In this document: positions 52,557 through 62,018 of the stretch, piece after piece | How the letters are laid out: the number at the start of each line of letters is the position of its first letter | How positions within the stretch are numbered: position 1 is the first letter of the stretch | Assembly (NCBI RefSeq): GCF_029919115.1 | Contig: NZ_CP123990.1 | Coordinates: 1,178,001-1,242,000, forward strand | Source of the DNA: Variovorax paradoxus | Lineage (GTDB): Bacteria; Pseudomonadota; Gammaproteobacteria; Burkholderiales; Burkholderiaceae_C | DNA length: 64,000 nucleotides | Direction of reading: 5' to 3' | Notes under the pieces: model-generated | What the model was told of the DNA's origin: nothing | Database searches by the model: none | What the model saw: the letters and a program-made list of their open reading frames with translations, nothing else | Translations under genes and position numbers: made by a program

Positions 52557-53549
52557 TCAGTCCGCCTTGATGCCGGCCGCCTTGATCACCTGGGCCCACT
52601 TCTCGACCTCGGCCTTCTGGAAGGCCGCGATCTTTGCCGTGGTCAGGTCGGCAGGCTCCATGCCGAATCCCTTGAGCTTTTCCTGCATCTCCGGCGTTGC
52701 AAGAATCTTGCGGATCTCGGTGTGCAGCCGGTCGACGACGGGTGCCGGCGTGCCCGCGGGCACGAAGATCGCCTGCCACGACAGCACCTCGAAGTCTTGC
52801 AGCCCCGCAATGCCCGACTCTGCAACGGTGGGCACGTCGGGCATCGAAGCCAGGCGCTTGGCCGAGGTCACGGCAATGGCGCGCAGCTTGCCGCTTTGCA
52901 CGTGCGGGCCAGCCACAACGGTGGTGTCGAACATCATGTCCACCTGGCCGCCGATCACGTCCTGGATGGCCGGGCCGCTTCCCTTGTAGGGAATGTGCGT
53001 GAACTTGACGCCCGACTTGAATGCCAGCAGTTCGAGCGACAGGTGCTGCGAGGTGCCCGTGCCGGCCGATGCCGACGACAGGCCGCCCGACTTGGTCTTG
53101 CTCGCTTCGAGCACGTCCTTCAGGGTCTTGTAGGGGCTCGCCTGGTTCACCACCAGCACCAGCGGGTTGGTGCCGATGAGCGTGACCGGCGCAAAAGACT
53201 TCTGCGGGTCGTAGCCGAGCTTCGGATACAGGCTGATGTTGATTGCGTGCGAGCTGATGGTGCCGCCCACCATCGTGAAGCCGTCGGGTGCCGCGCGTGC
53301 GCCGATTTCGGAGCCCACGCTGCCGCCGGCACCTCCCTTGTTGTCGACGATCACGCTCGTGCCCAGCACCGTGCCGAGCTTCTGTCCGATCAGGCGGGCC
53401 AGCACGTCGGTGGTGCCGCCAGCGGGAAATGGCACCAGGTAGGTAATGGCCTTGCCGGTGGGCCAGTTGCCGGGGCCTTGCGCAAAAGCGGGCAGGCCCG
53501 CGGCAAGCGAAGAGGCGAGGGCGGTGCGAATCAGTGTTCGGCGTTGCAT
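52557..53549 (-). CDS. Bug/TctC-type binding protein
   Basis: A 330-aa periplasmic binding protein with N-terminal signal (MQRRTLIRTALASSLAAGLPAFAQ) and family core ITYLVPFPAGGTTDVLARL, VIVDNKGGAGGSVG, AAPDGFTMVGG, HIPYKGSGPAIQDVIGGQVDMM and SGKLRAIAVTSAKR. It is the last gene of the uronate operon, 38 bases after the beta-propeller gene. No TctAB permease is visible. It is one of two Bug proteins in the operon. Confidence 0.93.
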   Translation of the reverse strand: MQRRTLIRTALASSLAAGLPAFAQGPGNWPTGKAITYLVPFPAGGTTDVLARLIGQKLGTVLGTSVIVDNKGGAGGSVGSEIGARAAPDGFTMVGGTISSHAINISLYPKLGYDPQKSFAPVTLIGTNPLVLVVNQASPYKTLKDVLEASKTKSGGLSSASAGTGTSQHLSLELLAFKSGVKFTHIPYKGSGPAIQDVIGGQVDMMFDTTVVAGPHVQSGKLRAIAVTSAKRLASMPDVPTVAESGIAGLQDFEVLSWQAIFVPAGTPAPVVDRLHTEIRKILATPEMQEKLKGFGMEPADLTTAKIAAFQKAEVEKWAQVIKAAGIKAD

Positions 53550-53587
53550 GGCGATATCTCCTTTGATGATGATGTTCGTTTTCGTCG

Positions 53588-54676
53588 TCACGGCGTATCG
53601 ACGATTTCGATCCAGTTCGGGTTCTTGCCCACGCCGATGCGCGAAGGCTTGCCCAGTGCGCCGGTGGTGGGGTCGATGGCATACAGCGCAACGTTGTGCG
53701 ACTCCTGCCCGGCGGCAATCAGGTAGCGGCCGCTCGAATCGATGGCAAAGCCGCGCGGCGTTTTCTCGGTCGGCGTCTGGCCGAGCGGCTTCAGCTGTCC
53801 GGTGGACGGGTCCACCCTGAAGGCCGAAAGCGTGCTCGACGTGCGCTCCGATGCATACAGAAAACGCCCATCGGGTGTCAGGTGCAGGTCGGCCGCCCAG
53901 GGCTTGCCGGTGAATCCGGCGGGCAGCGTGGTGGTGCTTTGTTCCAGCTTGAGCGTGCCGCGCGCTGCGTCCCAGGCGTACACGTTCAGGCTCGCGTCGA
54001 GTTCGTTCAGCAGGTAGACGCGGCGCTGCGCCTTGTCCCACACAAAGTGACGCGGCCCCGACTTGGCGGTGGCCATGGTCAACGGCGGATCGTTGGCTGA
54101 GAGCAGCCCCTTGTCCGCATCGAAGCGCCAGCTCGACACGTTGTCGCCGCCCAGGCTGGTGGCAAGCACGAAGCGGTTGCTCGCGTCCGCGTGGATCGCG
54201 TGCGCATTCGGCCCGGTCTGCACCAACTGCTGGATGGCGCCCGCGGCGCCGTCCTTGCCGATGGCGTTGACCGAGATCTTGCCGCCCTGGTAAGAGGCCG
54301 CAAAGAGCCATTTGCCGCTCGCGTCGAGATCGATGTTGGCCATGCTGTCGGCCAGCGGCGCCTCGCCGATTTTCTGCAGCTTGCCCGTGGCCGGGTCGAT
54401 CGACATGCTGACCACGCGGAACGGCTGCGAGCGAAGCGCGGCATGCAGCACGCGCTTGTCGGGGCTTACCACCATGGGCATCACAGTGCCGCCGACATTC
54501 AGCGCCTGCACCGGCTTGAGCACGCCGAGGGCGCGGTCCAGCTCGAGCACCGAGACTTCCTGGCTGTCGGCGTTGGAGACATAGACCCAGGTGCCCGCCG
54601 AGGCGTGGCCCGCGGCAGCCAGCGACAGCAATGCAACCGCGCCGCGAAGCGCGCGAAAGATGGGCGTGCGGTTCAT
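53588..54676 (-). CDS. Exported beta-propeller lactonase-family protein
   Basis: A 362-aa protein with a Sec signal peptide (ALRGAVALLSLAAAGHASAG, cleavage about residue 27). A seven-bladed beta-propeller of the YVTN/6-phosphogluconolactonase (Pgl) type follows: repeats such as VVSPDKRVLHAALRS, DLDASGKWLFAASYQGG, LHLTPDGRFLYASERTSS and IDSSGRYLIAAGQES. Such proteins hydrolyse sugar lactones in the cytoplasm, but this one appears to be periplasmic. It is coupled by ATGA to the upstream Bug gene, so a role in periplasmic aldonolactone or uronolactone processing is plausible. Confidence 0.88.
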   Translation of the reverse strand: MNRTPIFRALRGAVALLSLAAAGHASAGTWVYVSNADSQEVSVLELDRALGVLKPVQALNVGGTVMPMVVSPDKRVLHAALRSQPFRVVSMSIDPATGKLQKIGEAPLADSMANIDLDASGKWLFAASYQGGKISVNAIGKDGAAGAIQQLVQTGPNAHAIHADASNRFVLATSLGGDNVSSWRFDADKGLLSANDPPLTMATAKSGPRHFVWDKAQRRVYLLNELDASLNVYAWDAARGTLKLEQSTTTLPAGFTGKPWAADLHLTPDGRFLYASERTSSTLSAFRVDPSTGQLKPLGQTPTEKTPRGFAIDSSGRYLIAAGQESHNVALYAIDPTTGALGKPSRIGVGKNPNWIEIVDTP

Positions 54677-55659
54677 GGCTTGATGTTGAGTTTGGCGATC
54701 AACGCCTTGAAGTACGCGTTGTCCTTGGCCAGCGTTTCCTTGAACACCGCGCCGTCGGTGTAGACATAGCCGAGGTTCTGCTTGTCCATCACCTCATGCA
54801 TGAGCGGCTCGGCCGCCGTCTTGGCCGTGATCTCGCGCAGCTTTGCCATGACTTCGGGCGGTGTGTTCTTGGGTGCGCCAAGGCCGCGCCAGGTGCCGAT
54901 CGACAGGTCGATGCCGCGCTCCTTGGCCGTGGGTACGTTGTCGAAGCCTTTCACGCGCTTGTCGGCCATGACCATCAGCACCTTGAGCTTGCCGGACTGC
55001 ACATGCGTCGTGACCTCGGCCGGGCTCACCGCCACGGCCTCGATGTGGCCGCCCAGGAGCGCCAGCACCGCGGGTGCCGCACCCTGGAAAGGAATGTGGC
55101 CAAACTTGGTGCCGGTCTTGTCTTCCAGCGCGGCCGCGGCCAGGTGCCAGATGGAGCCGTTGCCCGAATTGCCGACTCGCACGCTTTCGGGCGACTTCTT
55201 TGCGGCTGCCAGGAATTCTTCGATCGTGTTCCATGGCGCGTCGGCCTTGACGGTGATCGCGGCCGGGTCTGCGTTGAGTTGCGCAATCGGCTGGAAGTCG
55301 TCGTAGTTGAACTTGGCCAGGCCCAGGTGCGGCAGCGTGAGCAGTTCCACCGTCAGCACCGCGAGCTTGTAGCCGTCGGGCCGGGAGTTGATCACCTCGG
55401 TCCAGCCGATCGCGCCGCCCGCGCCGGGGCGGTTGACGATCACGATGCTCTGCGACGTGTGCTTGCGGCTCGCTTCTGAAAAAGCGCGCGCCAGGCCGTC
55501 GGTGCCGCCGCCTGGCTGGTAGGGAACCAGCAGCTCGATGGCGTGGTTCGGAAAGTTGTTGCTGTTGCTCTGGGCCGTCGCCAGTGCCGTGTAGCCGAGC
55601 GAGAGGCTCGCCGTTGCCGAAAGGGCGGCCAGGCCGCGCAGGAATCTGCTTCTTCTCAT
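54673..55659 (-). CDS. Bug/TctC-type binding protein
   Basis: A 328-aa periplasmic binding protein with a twin-arginine-like or Sec signal (MRRSRFLRGLAALSATASLS) and core IELLVPYQPGGGTDGLARAF, IVIVNRPGAGGAIGWTE, RPDGYKLAV, HIPFQGAAPAVLALLGGHIEA and SGKLKVLMVMADKR. It lies 68 bases behind the SDR gene and overlaps the beta-propeller gene by 4 bases. As elsewhere here, no TctA/TctB genes are present. Confidence 0.93.
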   Translation of the reverse strand: MRRSRFLRGLAALSATASLSLGYTALATAQSNSNNFPNHAIELLVPYQPGGGTDGLARAFSEASRKHTSQSIVIVNRPGAGGAIGWTEVINSRPDGYKLAVLTVELLTLPHLGLAKFNYDDFQPIAQLNADPAAITVKADAPWNTIEEFLAAAKKSPESVRVGNSGNGSIWHLAAAALEDKTGTKFGHIPFQGAAPAVLALLGGHIEAVAVSPAEVTTHVQSGKLKVLMVMADKRVKGFDNVPTAKERGIDLSIGTWRGLGAPKNTPPEVMAKLREITAKTAAEPLMHEVMDKQNLGYVYTDGAVFKETLAKDNAYFKALIAKLNIKP

Positions 55660-55727
55660 TGGTTGTTGTCTCCGTTATTGATCTTGATTCGGCAAAGCCC
55701 AAAAAGGCTGGAAAAGGCGCGCTTCCG

Positions 55728-56489
55728 TCAGGGCATGTATTGCCCGCCGTTGACTTCGATGACCTGGCCCGTCACGTAGCCTGAAAGCTGCTCGGAGGCC
55801 AGATAGAGGAAAGCGCCCACGCATTCGTCCGGCGTGCCGATGCGCCCCATCGGAATGCCGGCGCGGAACGACTCGAGCATGGCGGGCGTGGAGAAGCGGT
55901 CCTGGAACGGCGTCTGAATGACGCCGGGTGCGACCGCGTTCACACGGATCTTGTCGCCGACGAGTTCCCTGGCGAGCCCGTGCGTGGCCGTGCTCACAAA
56001 GCCCTTGGAACCCGCATACAGGTAGGCGCCGGGGCCGCCGCCGGTGCGCGCCGCAACCGACGTCACGTTGATGATGTTGCCGCCGCCGTGGGTGCGCATG
56101 AGCGGCACCACCTCGCGCGCAAACGCGAGCACCGAGCGTGCGTTGATGTGCATCACCTCGTCGAACAGCGCATCGTCGAATTCCGCAATGGGCACGCGCT
56201 TTACCAGGCTGCCCGCGTTGTTGACCAGCACGTCGATGCGGCCGAACCGCGCCGCCGTCTGCTTCACGCATTCGCGGATGGCGGCGGTGTCGAGCACGTC
56301 GCCCTGCAGCGCAAAGGCGTCGCCTCCGGCCTTGCGAATGGTCTCGACGACCTGGTTCGCTGCATCGGCGGAGCTGTTGTAGTGCACTGCCACGCGCACG
56401 CCGCGGGCCGCGAACGCAATGGCGACTGCGGCACCAATGCCGGTGCTGGCGCCGGTGATGAGCGCGGTCTTGCCTTTGAGGTCTTCCAT
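55728..56489 (-). CDS. Short-chain dehydrogenase/reductase
   Basis: A 253-aa classical SDR. The NAD(P) motif TGASTGIG, NNAG and the catalytic SV...YLYAGSK (Y-x3-K) are present, with the C-terminal GYVTGQVIEVNGGQYMP. It probably oxidises or reduces a sugar acid, given its place 31 bases behind garD. It could be an alternative uronate or aldarate dehydrogenase. The exact substrate is unknown. Confidence 0.93.
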   Translation of the reverse strand: MEDLKGKTALITGASTGIGAAVAIAFAARGVRVAVHYNSSADAANQVVETIRKAGGDAFALQGDVLDTAAIRECVKQTAARFGRIDVLVNNAGSLVKRVPIAEFDDALFDEVMHINARSVLAFAREVVPLMRTHGGGNIINVTSVAARTGGGPGAYLYAGSKGFVSTATHGLARELVGDKIRVNAVAPGVIQTPFQDRFSTPAMLESFRAGIPMGRIGTPDECVGAFLYLASEQLSGYVTGQVIEVNGGQYMP

Positions 56490-56520
56490 GGATGTTTCCT
56501 TTGGAGGTCGTCGAATGAAG

Positions 56521-58128
56521 TCAGGTCACGGGGGCGGGGTTGAACAGCACCAGCGCGTTGTGCAGCTTCCATTGTTCGGCCCAGGTTTTCTTCCTGCCGC
56601 TGGCCACGTCGAGCATCAGGCGGAACATCTCCCAGCCCACGTCTTCGATGGTGGCGTCGCCGTCGGCGATGCGGCCTGCGTTCACGTCCATCAGGTCGTG
56701 CCAGCGGCGGGCGAGGTCGCTGCGCGTGGCCACCTTGATCACGGGCACTTCGGCCAGGCCGTAGGGCGTGCCGCGGCCGGTGGTGAACACGTGCAGGTTC
56801 ATGCCGGCGGCCAGTTGCAGCGTGCCGCAGATGAAGTCGCTGGCGGGTGTCGCGGCGTAGAGCAGGCCTTTCTGCCTGGCTTTCTCGCCCGGCGACACGA
56901 CGCCGGAGATCGGCGCGCTGCCGCTCTTCACGATCGAGCCCATGGCCTTCTCGACGATGTTCGAGAGCCCGCCCTTCTTGTTGCCCGGGGTGGTGTTGGC
57001 GCTGCGGTCGACGCGGCCGCGATCCAGGTAGGCGTCGTACCACGCCATCTCGCGGATCATGGCCTCGGCCACCTCAGGCGTGGTTGCGCGCGAGGTGAGC
57101 TGGTCGATGCCGTCGCGCACCTCGGTGACTTCGGAGAACATAACCGTGGCGCCGGCGCGCACCAGCAGGTCGGTGCAAAAGCCCACGGCCGGGTTTGCCG
57201 TGACGCCCGAGAAGGCGTCGCTGCCGCCGCACTGCACGCCCACCACCAGTTCGCTGGCCGGCACGGTTTCGCGCCTGCGGGCATTCAGCCGCTCCAGGTG
57301 TTCTTCGGCCTGCCGCATGATCGAATCGATCATCGACATGAAGCCCACGTGGGCGTCGTCCTGCAGGCACACCACGTCGAGCTTGGCATTGGCCGTCTCA
57401 CCGATGTCGGCCACGTTGCGCTCGTCCACCAGCGCAATGCTGCCGGGCGGCAGCAGCCGCTCGGGCTGCAGCTTTTCGCAGCCCAGGCTGATGACCATCA
57501 CCTCGCCGCCGAAGTTCGGGTTGAGGCTGATGTTGCGCAGCGTGCGAATCGGGATGACCGCATCGGGCGCGTCGATGGCCACGCCGCAGCCGTAGCTGTG
57601 CGACAAACCCACCACATCGTCGACGTTGGGGTACTTCGGAAGCAGCTCGGCCTTGATGCGCTGCACCGCAAAGTCGACGACGCCGGCCACGCACTGCACC
57701 GTTTGCGTGATCGCGAGGATGTTGCGCGTGCCTACCGATCCATCGAGGTTGCGGTAGCCCTCGAAGGTGTAGCCCTCCAGCGGTGGTTGCGCGGGCGGCT
57801 TGACGGTCGCGATCGGCAAGCCCTCGAGCTCGCGCGCGGCGGGCATCTTGAGCAGCCGCTCGTGCACCCAGCTGCCGCGCGGAATGGCCTTGAGCGCATA
57901 GCCGATCACCACGTTGTAGCGCAACACCGCGTCGCCTTCGGCCAAGTCGACCAGCGCGACCTTGTGGCCCTGCGGCACGTTGTCCACCAGCACAAGGCCG
58001 TCGGCGAACGTGGCGCCGGCCTTCAGTCCGCCGTCGTTGGCAACGATGGCGACGTTGTCCGCCGCGTGCATGTGGATGCGGTGCGGCGGACGCGCCGCCG
58101 GGGAAGAGGGAAGTGGTGAGTCGGCCAT
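56521..58128 (-). CDS. garD: Galactarate dehydratase
   Basis: A 535-aa member of the UxaA/GarD family that dehydrates galactarate to 5-keto-4-deoxyglucarate. N-terminal SAF-like domain: [18 protein letters not shown] and [11 protein letters not shown], then [18 protein letters not shown]. Core: [74 protein letters not shown] and [14 protein letters not shown]. It ends FNPAPVT, as E. coli GarD does. This fits GarD in length and sequence better than altronate dehydratase. Placed after the TRAP genes in the uronate operon. Confidence 0.94.
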   Translation of the reverse strand: MADSPLPSSPAARPPHRIHMHAADNVAIVANDGGLKAGATFADGLVLVDNVPQGHKVALVDLAEGDAVLRYNVVIGYALKAIPRGSWVHERLLKMPAARELEGLPIATVKPPAQPPLEGYTFEGYRNLDGSVGTRNILAITQTVQCVAGVVDFAVQRIKAELLPKYPNVDDVVGLSHSYGCGVAIDAPDAVIPIRTLRNISLNPNFGGEVMVISLGCEKLQPERLLPPGSIALVDERNVADIGETANAKLDVVCLQDDAHVGFMSMIDSIMRQAEEHLERLNARRRETVPASELVVGVQCGGSDAFSGVTANPAVGFCTDLLVRAGATVMFSEVTEVRDGIDQLTSRATTPEVAEAMIREMAWYDAYLDRGRVDRSANTTPGNKKGGLSNIVEKAMGSIVKSGSAPISGVVSPGEKARQKGLLYAATPASDFICGTLQLAAGMNLHVFTTGRGTPYGLAEVPVIKVATRSDLARRWHDLMDVNAGRIADGDATIEDVGWEMFRLMLDVASGRKKTWAEQWKLHNALVLFNPAPVT

Positions 58129-58165
58129 CGTGAAAGCGGGATTCGCGTTGCGGGTCTTTGCTCTG

Positions 58166-59464
58166 TTACTTCACCGAGTTGATGAGGTCGGGCAGCCACA
58201 TCGAGAACGCCGGCACGTAGGTCACGAGCATCAGACAGATCAGAAGAGCACCATAGAACGGCCAGATCGACCGCATCACCTGCCCGACCGATACCCCTCC
58301 GATCGCACAGCCTATGAACTGCGTCGTGCCCACCGGCGGCGTGTTGAGCCCAAGCGCGCAATTGATCAGCATGACAATGCCGAACTGCACGGGGCTCATG
58401 CCAAACTGCATGGCAATGGGCAGGAAGATGGGCGTGCAGATCAGAATGGTGGCGGCCATGTCCAGGAACGTGCCCAGCACGAACAGCAGCACGTTGATCA
58501 TCAGGAAGATGACCCACGGATCGCTCGAGACGCTGGTCATGAGCTCGCCGGTCTTCTGCGGCACTTCGTACAGGGCCATGAAGTAGCCGAAGGCCGAGGA
58601 AATGCCGATCAGCAGCAGCACCACGCCGGTCGTCTTGCAAGCCTTGGCGCAGGCCTTGAAAAAGTCCTTGCGGCTGAGCGACCGGTACACGAACACCGTA
58701 ACGCCCAGTGCCCACAACACAGCCGTTGCGGCCGATTCGGTGGCGGTGAAAACGCCCGACAGAATGCCGACAAGAATGATCGCAACGATCATCAGCCCCG
58801 GCAGTGCGCCAATGAAGGCCGAGAGCACTTCGCCCCAGCCCGGGAACGCGCCGCGGATCGGATAGCCGCGGCGGATGGCCACGTAGTAGGCGGCGCCCAG
58901 GTTGCACACCGTGAGAATCAGCGCGGGAATCAGGCCCGCGAGAATCAGGCTCAACACGCTGACAGAGGCAATGCCGGTGGTTGCGAGCGTGAAGATGATC
59001 AGGTTGTGCGAGGTGGGCATCAGCGCACCCACCAGGGCGGCGTGCGTCGTGACGTTGACCGCGTAGTCGGCGTCGTAGCCTTCCTTCTTCATGAGCGGAA
59101 TCATCACCGAGCCCATGGCCGAGACGTCGGCCACCGGCGAGCCGGCCACGCCGCCGAACAGCGTGCAGCCGATCACGTTGCTCATGCCCAGGCCGCCGCG
59201 CACATGGCCGACCAGGCTGTTGGCGAAACGAACGATGCGCTGCGCGATGCCGCCGTAGAGCATCAGCTCGCCGGCGAACACGAAGAACGGAATGGCCAGG
59301 AAGGAAAACACCTGCATGCCGCCGACCATCTTCTGGAACACCACGGCAACGGGCAGGCCCGCATAGAGCACCGTGGCAACGGAGGCAAGGCCGATCGAGA
59401 AGGCGACGGGCACGCCCAGCACCAGCAGTGCCAGGAAAACAAGGGAAAGGACAGTCAGTTCCAC
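58166..59464 (-). CDS. dctM: TRAP transporter large permease (DctM type)
   Basis: A 432-aa membrane protein with about 12 helices, the main channel subunit of a TRAP transporter driven by ion gradients. Landmarks are [59 protein letters not shown] and the second half [29 protein letters not shown]. The start codon is GTG at 59464, overlapping the small permease gene by 10 bases. It follows dctP and dctQ. The sugar acid transported is predicted to be an uronate or aldarate from the context. Confidence 0.96.
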   Translation of the reverse strand: MELTVLSLVFLALLVLGVPVAFSIGLASVATVLYAGLPVAVVFQKMVGGMQVFSFLAIPFFVFAGELMLYGGIAQRIVRFANSLVGHVRGGLGMSNVIGCTLFGGVAGSPVADVSAMGSVMIPLMKKEGYDADYAVNVTTHAALVGALMPTSHNLIIFTLATTGIASVSVLSLILAGLIPALILTVCNLGAAYYVAIRRGYPIRGAFPGWGEVLSAFIGALPGLMIVAIILVGILSGVFTATESAATAVLWALGVTVFVYRSLSRKDFFKACAKACKTTGVVLLLIGISSAFGYFMALYEVPQKTGELMTSVSSDPWVIFLMINVLLFVLGTFLDMAATILICTPIFLPIAMQFGMSPVQFGIVMLINCALGLNTPPVGTTQFIGCAIGGVSVGQVMRSIWPFYGALLICLMLVTYVPAFSMWLPDLINSVK

Positions 59465-60042
59465 GCCGGCACCACTTCTTCGTCGCGCAGGAGGGCGACG
59501 ATATGTTCAATCGAAAAAAGCACGATCAGGAGGCCCGCAATCACCAGGGCCAGGTAGTCGAGACCGACCGGAATGCCCATCATGGGCTTGATGTCGCTCC
59601 ACTTGAGCGTGGTCCAGACCCAGCCGCTCCACGTCATGATTGCGCCGAAGAGCGCAACCAGCGCATGAATCAGTATTTCGATCTTCAGGCGGATCGACTC
59701 GGGCAGCAGCACCACCAGCGAGTCGAGCCCGATGTGGCCGGCATCCCGCACGCCGACGGCAACGCCGAGCGCGGTGACATACAGCACCAGTTGAAGCGCG
59801 AGCCCTTCGGCCCAGGTCGGCGTGTCGTTGAACACATAGCGGCCGACCACCTGGTACTGAACGCAAACGATGATCGTGATGAGCATCGCAACGGCGAGCA
59901 TCAGGCTCGCCTTGGAAAGAAAAGCGCAAAAGCGCGAATAGGCGTGATTGGACGGCGGACGTCCATCAGGATTGACAAGGTCTTCGAGCTCGACGGGCAC
60001 GCCGGTTGCCATCGTGTCTACCGCGGGGACGGTAAGTGTCAT
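59455..60042 (-). CDS. dctQ: TRAP transporter small permease (DctQ type)
   Basis: A 195-aa protein with four membrane helices (for example LMLAVAMLITIIVCVQYQVVG, LQLVLYVTALGVAVGVRDAG, ILIHALVALFGAIMTWSGWV, LALVIAGLLIVLFSIEHIV). It contains the conserved DAGHIGLDSLVVLLP. Small TRAP subunits of this type join the large permease. The cytoplasmic N-terminus is about 35 residues longer than needed. A hairpin at 60068-60094 lies upstream, after dctP. Confidence 0.93.
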   Translation of the reverse strand: MTLTVPAVDTMATGVPVELEDLVNPDGRPPSNHAYSRFCAFLSKASLMLAVAMLITIIVCVQYQVVGRYVFNDTPTWAEGLALQLVLYVTALGVAVGVRDAGHIGLDSLVVLLPESIRLKIEILIHALVALFGAIMTWSGWVWTTLKWSDIKPMMGIPVGLDYLALVIAGLLIVLFSIEHIVALLRDEEVVPAWN

Positions 60043-60067
60043 GGGAATTTCCCTGAATATGGAAAGA

Positions 60068-60094
60068 GGCCCTCCCTCGGGAGGAGGGAGGGCC
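60068..60094 (-). repeat. Strong hairpin between dctP and dctQ (REP-like)
   Basis: A perfect 11-bp inverted repeat, GGCCCTCCCTC-GGGAG-GAGGGAGGGCC, followed on the minus strand by TCTTTCC. Structures of this kind after a binding-protein gene often stabilise its mRNA and limit transcription into the permease genes. It resembles the REP-like units at 7814-7923. Confidence 0.65.
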
Positions 60095-60102
60095 GGGGCA
60101 CG

Positions 60103-61071
60103 TTACTTGTTGTCTTGAACGGCCTTGACGAGGCGCTGCAGATCAGGCGTGGAAATGAACTTCGTGTAGACCGGGGTCATCGCCGAGCGGAACGAGGCCT
60201 TGTCCACATCGGCAACGATCTGGGCGCCGCCCTTGGTCACGACTTCGAGCGACTTGGCTTCCTGCTCGTCCCACTTCTTGCGCTGGAAGGCCACCGATTC
60301 CTTGGCCGTTGCGCGGAACAGGTCCTGGTCGGCCTTGGGCAGCTTGTCGTAGATGGCCTTGGACATCACGAGCATTTCGGGCGCCATGGAGTGTTCGGTG
60401 CGCGAATAGAACTTCACTGCTTCGTAGTGCTTGAAGCCGTCGTACGAAGGAATGTTGTTTTCGGCGGCGTCGATGAGGCCGGTCTTGAGCGCGGTGAACA
60501 CCTCGCCGGCAGGCATTGGCGTGGCGTTGGCGCCCATGGCGCTTACCAGGGCAACCCACAGGTCGGATTGCTGCACGCGGATCTTCAGGCCCTTGGCATC
60601 GGCCAGCGTCTTGACGGGCTTCTTGGCGTAGATCGAGCGGGCGCCGCTGTCATAGAAGGCCAGGCCCACCAGGCCTTCGTGCTCGCAGCCCTTCAGGATT
60701 TCGTCGCCGATGGGACCGTCGAGCGACTTGCGCATATGGGCGATCGAGTCGAACAGGAAAGGCATCGTCGGCACCAGCGTCTTGGGGCAGATCGAATTCA
60801 GCGCGCTGATGTTGACGCGGTTCATTTCGAGCGCGCCGATCTTGACCTGGTCGAGCGTTTCCTTTTCGCTGCCGAGTGCGCTCTTGTTGAACACCTTGAT
60901 CTTGTACTTGCCGTTGCTGCGCTTCTCGAGCAGTTCGCTCATGTGCTTGACGGCTGCGACGGTGGGGTAGTCATCGCTGTTGTGCACGTCGGCCGAGCGG
61001 AACTCGACGGCGTTTGCAGCCATGGCGCAGAGACCGGCGGCCAGCGCGATCAGGTGGCGGTTGTATTTCAT
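60103..61071 (-). CDS. dctP: TRAP transporter substrate-binding protein (DctP type)
   Basis: A 322-aa periplasmic binding protein with a signal peptide ([15 protein letters not shown], cleavage about residue 22). The family core has [69 protein letters not shown] and the C-terminal [10 protein letters not shown] region. The conserved Arg in KGLKIRV binds the substrate carboxylate. The neighbours suggest a hexuronate or aldarate ligand. First of three TRAP genes. Confidence 0.95.
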   Translation of the reverse strand: MKYNRHLIALAAGLCAMAANAVEFRSADVHNSDDYPTVAAVKHMSELLEKRSNGKYKIKVFNKSALGSEKETLDQVKIGALEMNRVNISALNSICPKTLVPTMPFLFDSIAHMRKSLDGPIGDEILKGCEHEGLVGLAFYDSGARSIYAKKPVKTLADAKGLKIRVQQSDLWVALVSAMGANATPMPAGEVFTALKTGLIDAAENNIPSYDGFKHYEAVKFYSRTEHSMAPEMLVMSKAIYDKLPKADQDLFRATAKESVAFQRKKWDEQEAKSLEVVTKGGAQIVADVDKASFRSAMTPVYTKFISTPDLQRLVKAVQDNK

Positions 61072-61106
61072 TTGTCTTCCTCTTCGGGTTGGTGGTTAAA
61101 AGGCAA

Positions 61107-62018
61107 TCAGAAACGGCATTCGGGTTCCGGCAGGCCCTTGACGCCAGGACGCAGCGCAAAAACGCCGCCCGCCAGCGGCTGGTCGGACAGGTCGCCTCCG
61201 GGGCGGATCGAAGTCACGAAGAGCGTGTCGAGTTGCGGGCCGCCAAATGCGCACATCGCGGGCTTCTTCACAGGCACTTCGAGCGAGCGGTCGAGCTTGC
61301 CGTCAGGCGTGAAGCGGTGCACCAGGCCCGCGTCGTTGCCGCAGATCCAGTAGCAGCCGTCGACGTCGACGGCTGCGCCGTCCGGCCGGCCGGGCAGCGG
61401 CTTCATGTCGACGAACACGCGGCGGCTGTGCGGCGTGCCGGTGTCGGTGTCGTAGTCGAAGGCCCAGATGGTCTGAACCAGCGGATGCGAATCCGAGAGA
61501 TACATCGTCTTGCCGTCGGGGCTGAAGGCGAGGCCGTTCGGAACAATCATGTGTTCGAACTGCGGACGCAATGCGGCGCCCGCGTTCACGTCGGCGTGGT
61601 AGCGGTAGACGCGGCCGACCTCATGGGCCGCTGCCATGTCCATTTGCATGGTGCCGGCCCAGAAGCGGCCCTGGCGGTCGCAGCGGCCGTCGTTGAAGCG
61701 CATGCCGTGTTCGGCGTGCGCCGCGCTGGCAATGGGGCTCGCGGCCAGCGTGCCATCGGCGCGGGTTGCAATCGCGAACAGGCCGCTCTCCATGCCGGCG
61801 ATCCATTCGCCCGGGTGGCCCGCGCGCGGCGCGATGCAGGCGAGCATTTCGTCGCCGGTCCAGCGGCTGTGTTCGCCCGTGGAGGCGTGCCAGCGGTGCA
61901 GGTGCCTGGCCGGTATGTCGACCCAGTAGAGCGCCTGTTCGTCCGCGCGCCAGACCGGGCTTTCGCCGGTTGCGCACTGCACGTCGAGAACGAGTTCTGC
62001 TTGCATGCCGGCTGTCAT
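61107..62018 (-). CDS. SMP-30/gluconolactonase family lactonase
   Basis: A 303-aa beta-propeller of the SMP-30/regucalcin family, cytoplasmic lactonases that use a divalent metal. Metal-site signatures are TGESPVWRADEQALYWVDI, GMRFNDGRCDRQGRFWAGTM, IVPNGLAFSPDGKTMYLSDS and RPDGAAVDVDGCYWI. It starts on the stop of the uronate dehydrogenase gene (ATGA). It is predicted to hydrolyse the aldarolactone made by that enzyme. It differs from the exported beta-propeller lactonase farther along the operon. Confidence 0.93.
   Translation of the reverse strand: MTAGMQAELVLDVQCATGESPVWRADEQALYWVDIPARHLHRWHASTGEHSRWTGDEMLACIAPRAGHPGEWIAGMESGLFAIATRADGTLAASPIASAAHAEHGMRFNDGRCDRQGRFWAGTMQMDMAAAHEVGRVYRYHADVNAGAALRPQFEHMIVPNGLAFSPDGKTMYLSDSHPLVQTIWAFDYDTDTGTPHSRRVFVDMKPLPGRPDGAAVDVDGCYWICGNDAGLVHRFTPDGKLDRSLEVPVKKPAMCAFGGPQLDTLFVTSIRPGGDLSDQPLAGGVFALRPGVKGLPEPECRF

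Noticed and set aside
59428..61353. Plus-strand open frame of 641 codons opposite the TRAP transporter genes
   Set aside because: Shadow of dctQ and dctP; composition is typical of antisense frames, with no motif.
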